In this document: piece after piece, positions 1-7,312 of the stretch
Numbering within the stretch: the first letter of the stretch is position 1
How the letters are laid out: the number at the start of each line of letters is the position of its first letter
Source: Mycolicibacterium austroafricanum
GTDB taxonomy: Bacteria; Actinomycetota; Actinomycetes; Mycobacteriales; Mycobacteriaceae
NCBI RefSeq assembly: GCF_902705885.1
Contig: NZ_CACSIP010000056.1
Span: 99,403-163,402, forward strand
Direction: 5' to 3'
DNA length: 64,000 nucleotides
Translations under genes and position numbers: made by a program
The notes under the pieces: model-generated
What the model saw: only the letters and a program-made list of their open reading frames with translations
The model's database searches: none
Told to the model about the DNA's origin: nothing

Positions 1-1124
1 CCTGCATGCAGATTCGGAGCGATCTCACAGCGTTGCAGATTCAGGACCGTCTTGATGAGGCCGGCCATTCCGGCCGCTTGCTCGAGATGTCCCAGATTGG
101 TCTTGACCGCTCCAAGTGTCAGCCGATTCCGTCCAGCGGCGCCGAACGCCGCCATGATGGCCTCGACTTCCTTGGGATCGCCGACTGGTGTACCGGTGCC
201 GTGGGTCTCGACAAAGGTGATGTCTTCGGGCCGCATTCCGCTCTTGCGCAGCGCTAATTCGAGGACCTCGTGCTGCGCCGTCGCCGACGGAGCGATCAAC
301 GCGGGGGTATGTCCGTCGTGGTTGATCGCGGTGGCCCGCACAACCGCCCGCTCGGTCATACCCCGTTCCCGGGCCGCGCCCCGGGGCATCACGATCAGCG
401 CACCGTTCCCTTCCGAGCGAGCGAAGCCGTCGGCATCCTCGGCGAAAGTCTTGCAACGCCCATCCGGCGACAACACATCGATCTCGGACAGCAGGAGGTG
501 CTGGATCGGGTTGACGATCGCTTGTGATGCCGCCACCACCGCCATGTCACATTCGCCGGCTGCCAGGCTTTGGCACGCCATATGCAGAGCCACAAGTGAA
601 CTCGAGCATGCGGTGTCGAGGGCGACCACCGGACCGGCGAGATCGAGGAAGTGTGCGATGCGGCCGGCGGCCATACAGAGCAAGCTGTTGACGCCGCCAT
701 AGCCCGCCCCGGTGAAGCTCGGCGCCAGATATTCGTTCTGGGCGGGGCCGACGAAGACTCCGGTTCTGCTGCCGCGCAGAGACAACGGAGCGACGCCGGC
801 ATCCTCCAAGGCCGTCCATGTGGTCTCGAGCAGCATTCGGTGCTGCGGATCCATCCCGCGCGCCTCGGCCTCGCTGATGCCGAAGAACGCGGCGTCGAAT
901 CCGTACATATCACGCACGAATCCGCCGCGACGCGTGCTCATCATTCCCTCGGCCCGCTCGGCCGAATAGAGCTCGTCGACGTTCCAACGCTCAGCCGGTA
1001 TCTCGGAGGTCGCGTCGACGCCGCTTTCCAGGATCGACCAGTAGGAGTCGAGATCGTCTGCGCCGCCGGGGAAACGACACGCCATACCGACGATCACGGG
1101 CTGACTGTCCGGTGCGACAGTCAC
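1..1124 (-). CDS. Type I polyketide synthase, N-terminal ketosynthase (partial, cut by window edge)
   Basis: The first 374 residues of a modular or iterative type I PKS are present; the rest lies beyond base 1. The reading frame is open to the edge and codes for a beta-ketoacyl synthase domain that condenses extender units onto an acyl-thioester. The family pattern is complete: GMACRFPGG near residue 13, the nucleophile in DTACSSS (Cys173), ETHGTGTPVGDP (His308) and KTNLGH (Lys341, His346). The chosen GTG at 1124 overlaps by 3 nt the stop (1121-1123) of a 28-codon upstream ORF, so translation may be coupled. There is hardly any N-terminal extension before the KS (about 8 residues), so a long docking helix is absent. 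Product and later domains (AT, DH, KR, ACP) cannot be told from this fragment. Confidence 0.9.
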   Translation of the reverse strand, partial: MTVAPDSQPVIVGMACRFPGGADDLDSYWSILESGVDATSEIPAERWNVDELYSAERAEGMMSTRRGGFVRDMYGFDAAFFGISEAEARGMDPQHRMLLETTWTALEDAGVAPLSLRGSRTGVFVGPAQNEYLAPSFTGAGYGGVNSLLCMAAGRIAHFLDLAGPVVALDTACSSSLVALHMACQSLAAGECDMAVVAASQAIVNPIQHLLLSEIDVLSPDGRCKTFAEDADGFARSEGNGALIVMPRGAARERGMTERAVVRATAINHDGHTPALIAPSATAQHEVLELALRKSGMRPEDITFVETHGTGTPVGDPKEVEAIMAAFGAAGRNRLTLGAVKTNLGHLEQAAGMAGLIKTVLNLQRCEIAPNLHA

Positions 1125-1207
1125 TTCGCGGCCCGGTTCGCCCGGAAGTCGCGGAGTGCCCCTAGACCGCGTCCATCCACATCCAGGAATTCACGCAAAT
1201 CGACCAT
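1121..1207 (-). CDS. Possible 28-aa leader ORF coupled to the PKS
   Basis: An ATG at 1207 opens a 28-codon ORF beginning MVDLREFLDVDG and ending NRAAK, with its TGA sharing bases with the GTG start of the polyketide synthase. Its acidic-amphipathic start followed by an arginine-rich end is not random-looking and could be a translated leader or a small docking/helix peptide. It could also be the true N-terminus separated from the KS by a frameshift, because KS-first PKS proteins often carry a short docking segment. No homologue is recognised. Confidence 0.4.
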   Translation of the reverse strand: MVDLREFLDVDGRGLGALRDFRANRAAK

Positions 1208-1798
1208 CGCCCCCTCGATCCTGACTCACGAGTAACGTTACTGGTAGGTAATATCGCCCTACCGGAGCGTAAACCACGCGAGCGTAAAATGTGCAATGTT
1301 CCTGACGAATGTTGCGGATTTAGCAATCGCAGACGCGTCGCCAGTCGGAGCCGAGGTCGAAGCGATCGCACACGGTTGCCGGGGCGAGTCCGAGCGACCG
1401 TGTCGAGGCCGGTGGCGTCCCGCACACGCACAACGCCAGCCAATGACGACAGGGTCCCGTGCCCACCGATGGCTGATAATCCTTTGGGCAGCAATTGGTT
1501 TGCCGGGCAATCGGCAGTCACGCGAGGAGGGCAATAGCCCAGCCGCGATGGCGCGGCGGCGCTCCAGAGCAGCCGCGCACCCACGCAGTCACGGTGTTCA
1601 CAGACTGTCCGGCGGTGTCTCCTCGCTTGTCCCGCATCGGCGGTCCGGTCACCGCACCGTCACGCCAGCAAAGTCAGCCCGGTAGCTGACGGCGATCTGC
1701 GCGACGGTCGGCCAGTCGGCTGGTCGGGAATATCTCGCGCTTTGACACCCATACGTCACGTGGTGCTGTCGCAACGGCCAACCCGCGACAGCCCATCG
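1208..1798. other. Intergenic region between lepA stop and PKS start, holding the PKS promoter
   Basis: About 590 bp without a convincing gene; the short open frames here look like chance frames of GC-rich DNA. The PKS-proximal 100 bp (about 1240-1340) is clearly richer in A+T than the rest. It holds a perfect 12-bp palindrome (1231-1242), a possible -10 (TATTAC, minus strand 1253-1248) and two copies of GAGCGTAAA (1265-1273 and 1280-1288). The remaining 450 bp shows nothing I can name. Confidence 0.5.
1231..1242. promoter_or_regulatory. Perfect 12-bp palindrome AGTAACGTTACT upstream of the PKS
   Basis: AGTAACGTTACT is its own reverse complement and sits 24 bp ahead of the small leader ORF. 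It lies just downstream of a possible -10 (TATTAC, minus strand 1253-1248). Position and symmetry fit a repressor operator of the TetR type over the transcription start. No regulator gene for it is seen in the window. Confidence 0.5.
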
Positions 1799-3781
1799 CT
1801 ATTTCTTGGGCTTGTCGGCCGCCGATTCGCTGGACAGTGCCGCAACGAACGCTTCCTGCGGCACCTCGACCCGGCCGATGGTCTTCATCCGCTTCTTGCC
1901 TTCCTTCTGCTTCTCCAGCAGCTTGCGCTTGCGGGTGATGTCACCGCCGTAGCACTTGGACAGGACGTCCTTGCGGATGGCCCGGATGTTCTCGCGGGCA
2001 ATGATCTTCGAGCCGATCGCGGCCTGCACCGGCACCTCGAACTGCTGGCGCGGGATGAGCTCTTTGAGCTTGGTGGTCATCTTGTTGCCGTAGGCCGCGG
2101 CCGAATCCTTGTGGACGATGGCGCTGAACGCATCGACGGCCTCGCCCTGCAGCAGGATGTCGACCTTGACCAGCTGGGCTTCCTGTTCGCCTGCTTCCTC
2201 GTAGTCGAGGCTGGCGTAGCCGCGGGTGCGCGACTTCAGCGAGTCGAAGAAATCGAAGATGATCTCGCCCAACGGCATGGTGTAGCGCAGTTCGACCCGC
2301 TCCGGAGACAGATAGTCCATGCCACCCAACTCGCCGCGCCGTGACTGGCACAGCTCCATGATGGAGCCGATGAACTCACTGGGCGCGATGATCGTCGTCT
2401 TCACCACCGGCTCGAAGACGGTGCGCACCTTGCCTTCTGGCCAGTCCGACGGGTTGGTCACCATCAGCTCTGTTTCATCGTCTTTGATCACCCGGTAGAC
2501 CACGTTCGGCGACGTCGAGATCAGGTCGAGGTCGAACTCACGCTCCAGACGCTCCCGGGTGATCTCCATGTGCAGCAGCCCGAGGAACCCGCACCGGAAA
2601 CCGAACCCGAGCGCCACCGACGTCTCCGGCTCCCACATCAGCGCGGCGTCGTTGAGCTGGAGCCGGTCCAGCGCGTCGCGCAGGTTCGGGTAGTCCGAAC
2701 CGTCGACCGGGTAGAGGCCGGAGTAGACCATCGGTTTGGGTTCGCGGTATCCGGTCAGCGCCTCGGTGGCGCCGTGGCGGGCGGTGGTAACGGTGTCACC
2801 GACCTTCGACTGCCGAACGTCTTTCACCCCGGTGATCAGGTAGCCCACTTCGCCGACGCCGAGACCCTCGGTGGCCTTGGGCTCCGGGGACACGATGCCG
2901 ACTTCCAGCAGTTCGTGGGTGGTCCCGGTGGACATCATCTTGATCTTCTCGCGCGGGCTGAGCTTGCCGTCGACCACCCGGACGTAGGTGACGACACCGC
3001 GGTAGATGTCGTAGACGGAGTCGAAGATCATCGCCCGCGCCGGGGCGTCGGCGTCGCCGACCGGCGGCGGGATCAACCGGACCACCTCGTCGAGCAGCTC
3101 GGTGACGCCCTCCCCGGTCTTGCCGGAGACCCGCAGCACGTCACCCGGTTCGCAGCCGATGATGTGGGCGATCTCGGCGGCGTAGCGGTCCGGGTCGGCG
3201 GCGGGCAGGTCGATCTTATTGAGCACCGGGATGATCGTCAGGTCGCGGTCCAGGGCCAGGTACAGGTTGGCCAGCGTCTGCGCCTCGATCCCCTGGGCGG
3301 CGTCGACCAGCAGCACCGCGCCCTCGCACGCTTCCAGCGCGCGGGACACCTCGTAGGTGAAGTCGACGTGGCCGGGAGTGTCGATCAGGTGCAGCACAAA
3401 CTGCTTTGCATCCTGCCCCTCCCCGACGCTCCACGGCAGCCGCACGTTCTGCGCCTTGATCGTGATGCCGCGCTCCCGCTCGATGTCCATCCGATCCAGG
3501 TACTGGGCGCGCATGTCCCGGTCCGCGACGACTCCGGTGATGCCGAGCATCCGGTCGGCCAGCGTCGACTTGCCGTGATCGATATGGGCGATGATGCAGA
3601 AGTTCCGAATCTGCGCCGGCGCAGTGAAGGTCTTGTCGGCGAAGCTACTGATGGGAATCTCCTGGTTGACCGGTTTTGTCTGCTTGGGCAGGCCAGACAA
3701 GAGTATCGAGCGCAGGCCTTCCCGACACAATCGAGCGTCCCGGCATGCGCCTATGCTCGGTCGGTATGGCGTCATCGTCAT
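1799..3781 (-). CDS. lepA: Elongation factor 4 (LepA, back-translocating GTPase)
   Basis: Ribosome-bound GTPase that back-translocates stalled ribosomes. The G domain shows AHIDHGKSTL (G1), RGITI (switch I), DTPGHVDF (G3) and NKIDLPAADP (G4). Domains II, III and V follow, and the protein ends with the LepA-specific C-terminal domain (YGGDITRKRKLLEKQKEGKKRM), for about 660 aa in total. The start is uncertain: the longest frame begins at 3781, but that would overlap the divergent toxin-like gene at 3766, and family conservation begins only at EIPISSFADKTF. A TTG at 3700 is an alternative. The basic, lysine-rich C-terminus is normal for mycobacterial LepA. Confidence 0.97.
   Translation of the reverse strand: MTMTPYRPSIGACRDARLCREGLRSILLSGLPKQTKPVNQEIPISSFADKTFTAPAQIRNFCIIAHIDHGKSTLADRMLGITGVVADRDMRAQYLDRMDIERERGITIKAQNVRLPWSVGEGQDAKQFVLHLIDTPGHVDFTYEVSRALEACEGAVLLVDAAQGIEAQTLANLYLALDRDLTIIPVLNKIDLPAADPDRYAAEIAHIIGCEPGDVLRVSGKTGEGVTELLDEVVRLIPPPVGDADAPARAMIFDSVYDIYRGVVTYVRVVDGKLSPREKIKMMSTGTTHELLEVGIVSPEPKATEGLGVGEVGYLITGVKDVRQSKVGDTVTTARHGATEALTGYREPKPMVYSGLYPVDGSDYPNLRDALDRLQLNDAALMWEPETSVALGFGFRCGFLGLLHMEITRERLEREFDLDLISTSPNVVYRVIKDDETELMVTNPSDWPEGKVRTVFEPVVKTTIIAPSEFIGSIMELCQSRRGELGGMDYLSPERVELRYTMPLGEIIFDFFDSLKSRTRGYASLDYEEAGEQEAQLVKVDILLQGEAVDAFSAIVHKDSAAAYGNKMTTKLKELIPRQQFEVPVQAAIGSKIIARENIRAIRKDVLSKCYGGDITRKRKLLEKQKEGKKRMKTIGRVEVPQEAFVAALSSESAADKPKK
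3752..3765 (+). promoter_or_regulatory. Candidate -10 of a leaderless promoter
   Basis: TATGCT (3752-3757) fits the mycobacterial TANNNT -10 and lies 8 nt before the ATG at 3766, with no Shine-Dalgarno between. That spacing would make the A of the ATG the first transcribed base, a common leaderless arrangement in mycobacteria. No clear -35 is seen. Confidence 0.45.
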
Positions 3782-4377
3782 CGGGCTGGAGGACGTTTCA
3801 GCGGTTCGTGCGGAAGAACACCGAGAACCTCGTCTTCAACGAGGCTCCGAAACTCGTCCGCCAACTGCAGAGATCCGAGACCCTGCAGCGCGGCATCCAG
3901 CAGGGCATCCGGATCGGCCTGGAGACCCTGGCCGGCTCGCCCGACGACCGGGCGCCTGAGCTGCCTGCCGGGCGGCCGGTGTCGCGCAATCTCGTCCCGA
4001 CCGCGCACCGCGCCCGCAGAGTCGTCTACGCGCCGGATCTCGACGGCCAGGCCGACCCGGGTGAGGTCGTGTGGACCTGGGTGGTCTACGAGGACGATCC
4101 GAGCCGCGGCAAGGACCGCCCGGTGCTGGTCGTGGGCCGGGACCGCCGCATCCTGCTCGGCCTGATGCTGTCCAGTCAGGACCACCACCGCGACGATCCG
4201 AACTGGGTCAGCATCGGCAGCGGCAGCTGGGATTACGAGGGACGCACCAGCTGGGTGCGTTTGGATCGGGTGCTCGACGTCCCCGAGGAAGGCATCAGGC
4301 GCGAGGGCGCGATCCTCGACCGTGCGGTGTTCGACATCGTCGCGGCCCGGCTGCGCGCCGACTACTCGTGGAGTTGA
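3766..4377 (+). CDS. PemK/MazF-like toxin-family protein (Rv2405-like)
   Basis: 203-aa protein whose C-terminal 130 residues look like the PemK/MazF endoribonuclease-type beta barrel: a proline-rich strand entry GKDRPVLVVGRD, then LLGLMLSSQDHH and WVSIGSGSWD. The N-terminal 70 residues are basic and helical (FVRKNTENLVF) and do not belong to the toxin fold. The position directly divergent from lepA is, as I recall, conserved in mycobacteria. No antitoxin gene is adjacent: the next gene converges from the other strand 5 bp away. It may therefore be a domesticated or solitary member. The start is the ATG at 3766, supported by the -10 just before it; longer frames would run into lepA. Confidence 0.75.
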   Translation: MASSSSGWRTFQRFVRKNTENLVFNEAPKLVRQLQRSETLQRGIQQGIRIGLETLAGSPDDRAPELPAGRPVSRNLVPTAHRARRVVYAPDLDGQADPGEVVWTWVVYEDDPSRGKDRPVLVVGRDRRILLGLMLSSQDHHRDDPNWVSIGSGSWDYEGRTSWVRLDRVLDVPEEGIRREGAILDRAVFDIVAARLRADYSWS

Positions 4378-4381
4378 CCGC

Positions 4382-5788
4382 TCAACCGGCCAGCACCGGC
4401 CATGCCAGACCCGCGGCCACACCCAGAACCAGGCTGAGTCCGGCGGCCCCCACTGCCGCACCGGCCGACCAGCGGTGCGCGCTGAACGCGTCATCGTCGG
4501 GGTCGGGACGCTGGACGGTGGGGATGATCCAGCGCAGGTAGTAGAACAGGCTCACCACGGTGTTGACGAACACCGCCACGACCAGCCAGGCGGCGTCCCC
4601 CTCCCAGGCGGCGGCGGTGGTGGTGAGCTTGCCGAGGAACACCGCGGTCGGCGGGGTGCCGAGCAGCCCGAGCAACGCCACGATCAGGGCCGCGCCGATC
4701 CACGGCCGCGACCGCATCAGCCCGCGGTAGGCCTGCACGTCCCGCAGCGTGGGTAGCGCGGTCGACACGGCGAACGCCGCGCTGTTGGTCACCGTGTAGG
4801 CGGCCAGGTAGAACAACAGCGCAGGCTGCGCCAGTTCGGCGCGGCCGGCGACCGCGACCGGCACCAGCAGGTAGCCCACCTGACTGACGGTCGACCAGCC
4901 CAGCAGTCGCCGCGGATCGGTTTGCCAGAACGCGGCCAGATTGCCCAGGGTCATGCTCGCCACCGCCAGCACCGCGATCAGCAACGCCCATTCGACGGTC
5001 TCCGGCAACGTCTGCACCAGCCGGTAGATCGCGACCAGCGCGCCCACCTTGGGCACCGTGGTGAGGAACAGCGCCGCGGTGCCGGTCGTGGCCTGCGCGG
5101 CGTCGGGCACCCAGAAATGTGCGGGTACGCCGCCGGCCTTGAACAGCAAGCCACCCAGGATCCCGACCGTCCCGGCGGCGACGACTGCCGCGGGAGCACC
5201 GGTCAGCTCGGTGGCCATCTCCGGGTACCAGGTGCTGCCGGTCACGCCGTAGAGAAGCGTGACACCGGACAGCAGCAGGATGCCGAACAGCGCACCGAGC
5301 AGGTAGGTCTTCATCGCGGCCTCCGCGGCCTGCGGCGAGCGGGCCAACCCGATCAACGCGTACAGCGGGATGCTGGCCAACAGGTAACCGGCGATCAGCA
5401 CCAGGAGGTCGGCCGCGCCGGCGAGCACCAGCACCCCGCTGGTGGCGAACAGCAGCAATGCATAGGTCTCGCTCTCCCGCGGTGATCCCGCGATCTCGTC
5501 GCCGGCCACCGCAAGCACCAACAGAGCGCCGAGCACGACCACGATCCGCGCCACCCCGGTCGGGGTATCCACCGCGAACGTGCCGTCGAACGCCGCGGCG
5601 TCCGGCCTGGACAGCTGTACCGCGGCCACAGCGGCGGCGGCGGCCAGGGCCGTCGCGGAGACCACCCGGCCCCACCACTGGCGCTGCCGCGCCAGAAACG
5701 ACCCGCCCAGCAGCACGGCCAGCCCGGCGCTGAAGACCAGGATCTCCGGCAGCATCAGCGACAGCTGCATGTCGTCGTGGGAGGGCAC
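4382..5788 (-). CDS. nuoN: NuoN-like proton-channel subunit of a complex-I-like cluster
   Basis: 468-aa, about 14-TM antiporter-like subunit, the last gene of the eight-gene membrane-arm operon. The channel lysine motif LLFKAGGVPAHFWVPDA and the second lysine in FLTTVPKVGAL are present. The helix that in NuoN normally carries the channel glutamate reads AGYLLASIPLYAL, with leucine at the expected glutamate position (alignment by eye). The GTG at 5788 is 6 nt after the nuoM stop; an ATG at 5770 (MQLSLMLPE) is an alternative. It ends 5 bp from the convergent PemK-like gene. Confidence 0.85.
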   Translation of the reverse strand: MPSHDDMQLSLMLPEILVFSAGLAVLLGGSFLARQRQWWGRVVSATALAAAAAVAAVQLSRPDAAAFDGTFAVDTPTGVARIVVVLGALLVLAVAGDEIAGSPRESETYALLLFATSGVLVLAGAADLLVLIAGYLLASIPLYALIGLARSPQAAEAAMKTYLLGALFGILLLSGVTLLYGVTGSTWYPEMATELTGAPAAVVAAGTVGILGGLLFKAGGVPAHFWVPDAAQATTGTAALFLTTVPKVGALVAIYRLVQTLPETVEWALLIAVLAVASMTLGNLAAFWQTDPRRLLGWSTVSQVGYLLVPVAVAGRAELAQPALLFYLAAYTVTNSAAFAVSTALPTLRDVQAYRGLMRSRPWIGAALIVALLGLLGTPPTAVFLGKLTTTAAAWEGDAAWLVVAVFVNTVVSLFYYLRWIIPTVQRPDPDDDAFSAHRWSAGAAVGAAGLSLVLGVAAGLAWPVLAG

Positions 5789-5794
5789 CGGCCG

Positions 5795-7285
5795 CTACCG
5801 CCCGACGAGCGTGACGAGTGTGTGCGCGGCCGGCTCGATGGTGTCCAGCAGCACCCGGGGCAGCAGGCCGATCACCACCGAGAGCGCCAACAGCGTTGCA
5901 GGCGACCATATTTCGACGCGGCGCAGGTCGGTGAAGCCCTCCGACAGGCCGGCGGTCGCACCGGTGAACAGCCGCTGGAAGGCGCGCAGGAACAGCGCAG
6001 CGGTGATGAGGATGCCGGGCAGCGCGACGGCGGTGACGGGCGCGGCGGCGATGCTGCCGGTGAAGATCTGGAACTCGGCGATGAACCCGGAGAATCCCGG
6101 CAACCCCAGCGAGGCGAAGGCCCCCACCGCGAACAGCGCGGCGAGCTTGGGTGCCGGGCCGGCCAGGCCGCCGTAGTCGGCCATCCGGTAGCTGCCGGTG
6201 CGCGTGTAGAACACCCCGGCCAGCAGGAACAGCGCGGCGGTGATCAATCCGTGGCTGACCATCTGGGTCACCGCGCCGGTGACCGCGATGTCGCGGGCCT
6301 CAGCGGTGCCGGCCGCGGTCAGGCCGGCGGCGCCGACGGCGAGCACCACATAACCCATGTGGTTGACCGAGGTGTAGGCGATCATCCGCTTGAGGTCCTG
6401 TTGGGCGAGCGCGACCAGCGCGCCGTACAACACCGACACCACCCCGATGGCGATGATCACCCATGCCCAGTCCCGCCAGGCCTGCGGCAGCATCGGCATC
6501 GCGATGCGCACCAAGCCGTAGGTCCCCATCTTCAGCAGCACCCCGGCCAGGACCGCGGAACCGATCGCCGGGGCATCGGTGTGCGCGGGCGGCAGCCAGG
6601 TGTGGAACGGGAACGTCGGCGTTTTGATCAGCAGCCCGATCAGCACCGCGGCCAGCACCAGCCCACCTGCCAGCGGCCGGCCGGCCAGTGGCGTCACCGC
6701 GGCCAGTTCGACCATGTCGAAGGTGTGCGGTTCGGCGCCGATGTAGAGGCCGATGAAGCCGACGAGCAACGCCAGCGATCCGAGAAAGGTGTACAGGAAG
6801 AACTTCAGCGCCGACCGTCCCGCATCCCCGTGACCCCAGCCGGCGATGACGAAGTACATCGCGACGATCGACAGGTCGAAGAAGACGAAGAACAGGATGA
6901 GGTCGGCGGCCACGAACACCCCGAAGCTGACCGTCTGCAGGAACAGGAACAGCGCGGCCTGGGTGCGCGGGCGGTCGCTGTCACGCAGGCTGTACACCGC
7001 GCACGCCAGGAAGATCACCGCGGTCATCGCGACCAGCGGCAGCGACAGGCCGTCGACGCCGACGTGGTAGCTGCTGTTGACGCCGGGGATCCACGCCACC
7101 TGCTCGTCGAAGGCCAGCGTGTTCGGCGGCGGGGTGTCGTAGCGCAGCCACACCGCCGCGACCAGTCCGACCTCGGTCGCGGTGACCGCCACCCACGACC
7201 AGCGCACCGCGGCATCGGTCAGCGCCGGGACGGCGAGCAGCACCAGGGCAGCGGCCAGCGGCAGGAACACGATCAGACTGAGCAC
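5795..7285 (-). CDS. nuoM: NuoM-like proton-channel subunit of a complex-I-like cluster
   Basis: About 496-aa polytopic protein of the NuoM/MrpD antiporter family. Seen: LLIKTPTFPFHTWLPPAH (channel lysine), DLKRMIAYTSVNHMGYV (second lysine) and QMVSHGLITAALFL (histidine helix). The TM5 glutamate of NuoM (FFEAMLIPMYF in the usual proteins) is aspartate here, in FFDLSIVAMYF. The start is ambiguous because a 16-bp duplication has doubled the ribosome-binding site and start. I chose the GTG at 7285, which has GAGG 5 nt ahead; an in-frame GTG at 7291 and ATG at 7303 also exist. It overlaps or abuts the nuoL stop. Confidence 0.85.
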   Translation of the reverse strand: MLSLIVFLPLAAALVLLAVPALTDAAVRWSWVAVTATEVGLVAAVWLRYDTPPPNTLAFDEQVAWIPGVNSSYHVGVDGLSLPLVAMTAVIFLACAVYSLRDSDRPRTQAALFLFLQTVSFGVFVAADLILFFVFFDLSIVAMYFVIAGWGHGDAGRSALKFFLYTFLGSLALLVGFIGLYIGAEPHTFDMVELAAVTPLAGRPLAGGLVLAAVLIGLLIKTPTFPFHTWLPPAHTDAPAIGSAVLAGVLLKMGTYGLVRIAMPMLPQAWRDWAWVIIAIGVVSVLYGALVALAQQDLKRMIAYTSVNHMGYVVLAVGAAGLTAAGTAEARDIAVTGAVTQMVSHGLITAALFLLAGVFYTRTGSYRMADYGGLAGPAPKLAALFAVGAFASLGLPGFSGFIAEFQIFTGSIAAAPVTAVALPGILITAALFLRAFQRLFTGATAGLSEGFTDLRRVEIWSPATLLALSVVIGLLPRVLLDTIEPAAHTLVTLVGR

Positions 7286-7312
7286 ATCCACCTCACAGCA
7301 CATCCACCTCAC
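7281..7312 (-). repeat. Exact 16-bp tandem duplication over the nuoL stop/nuoM start
   Basis: GTGAGGTGGATGTGCT occurs twice in direct succession on the minus strand (7312-7297 and 7296-7281). The first copy contains the nuoL TGA; each copy contains a GAGGTGG Shine-Dalgarno-like block and possible ATG/GTG starts. The duplication is 16 bp, not a multiple of 3, so only some starts remain in frame with nuoM (7303, 7291, 7285). Confidence 0.9.

Noticed and set aside
1162..1584. 140-aa minus-strand open frame in the lepA-PKS gap
   Set aside because: Arginine/alanine-rich with no domain, no ribosome-binding site, and it would run into the PKS leader; typical chance frame in GC-rich DNA.
2570..4165. 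531-aa plus-strand open frame opposite lepA
   Set aside because: Mirror frame of the well-conserved lepA gene; composition (Arg, His, Gln rich) is that of an antisense frame.
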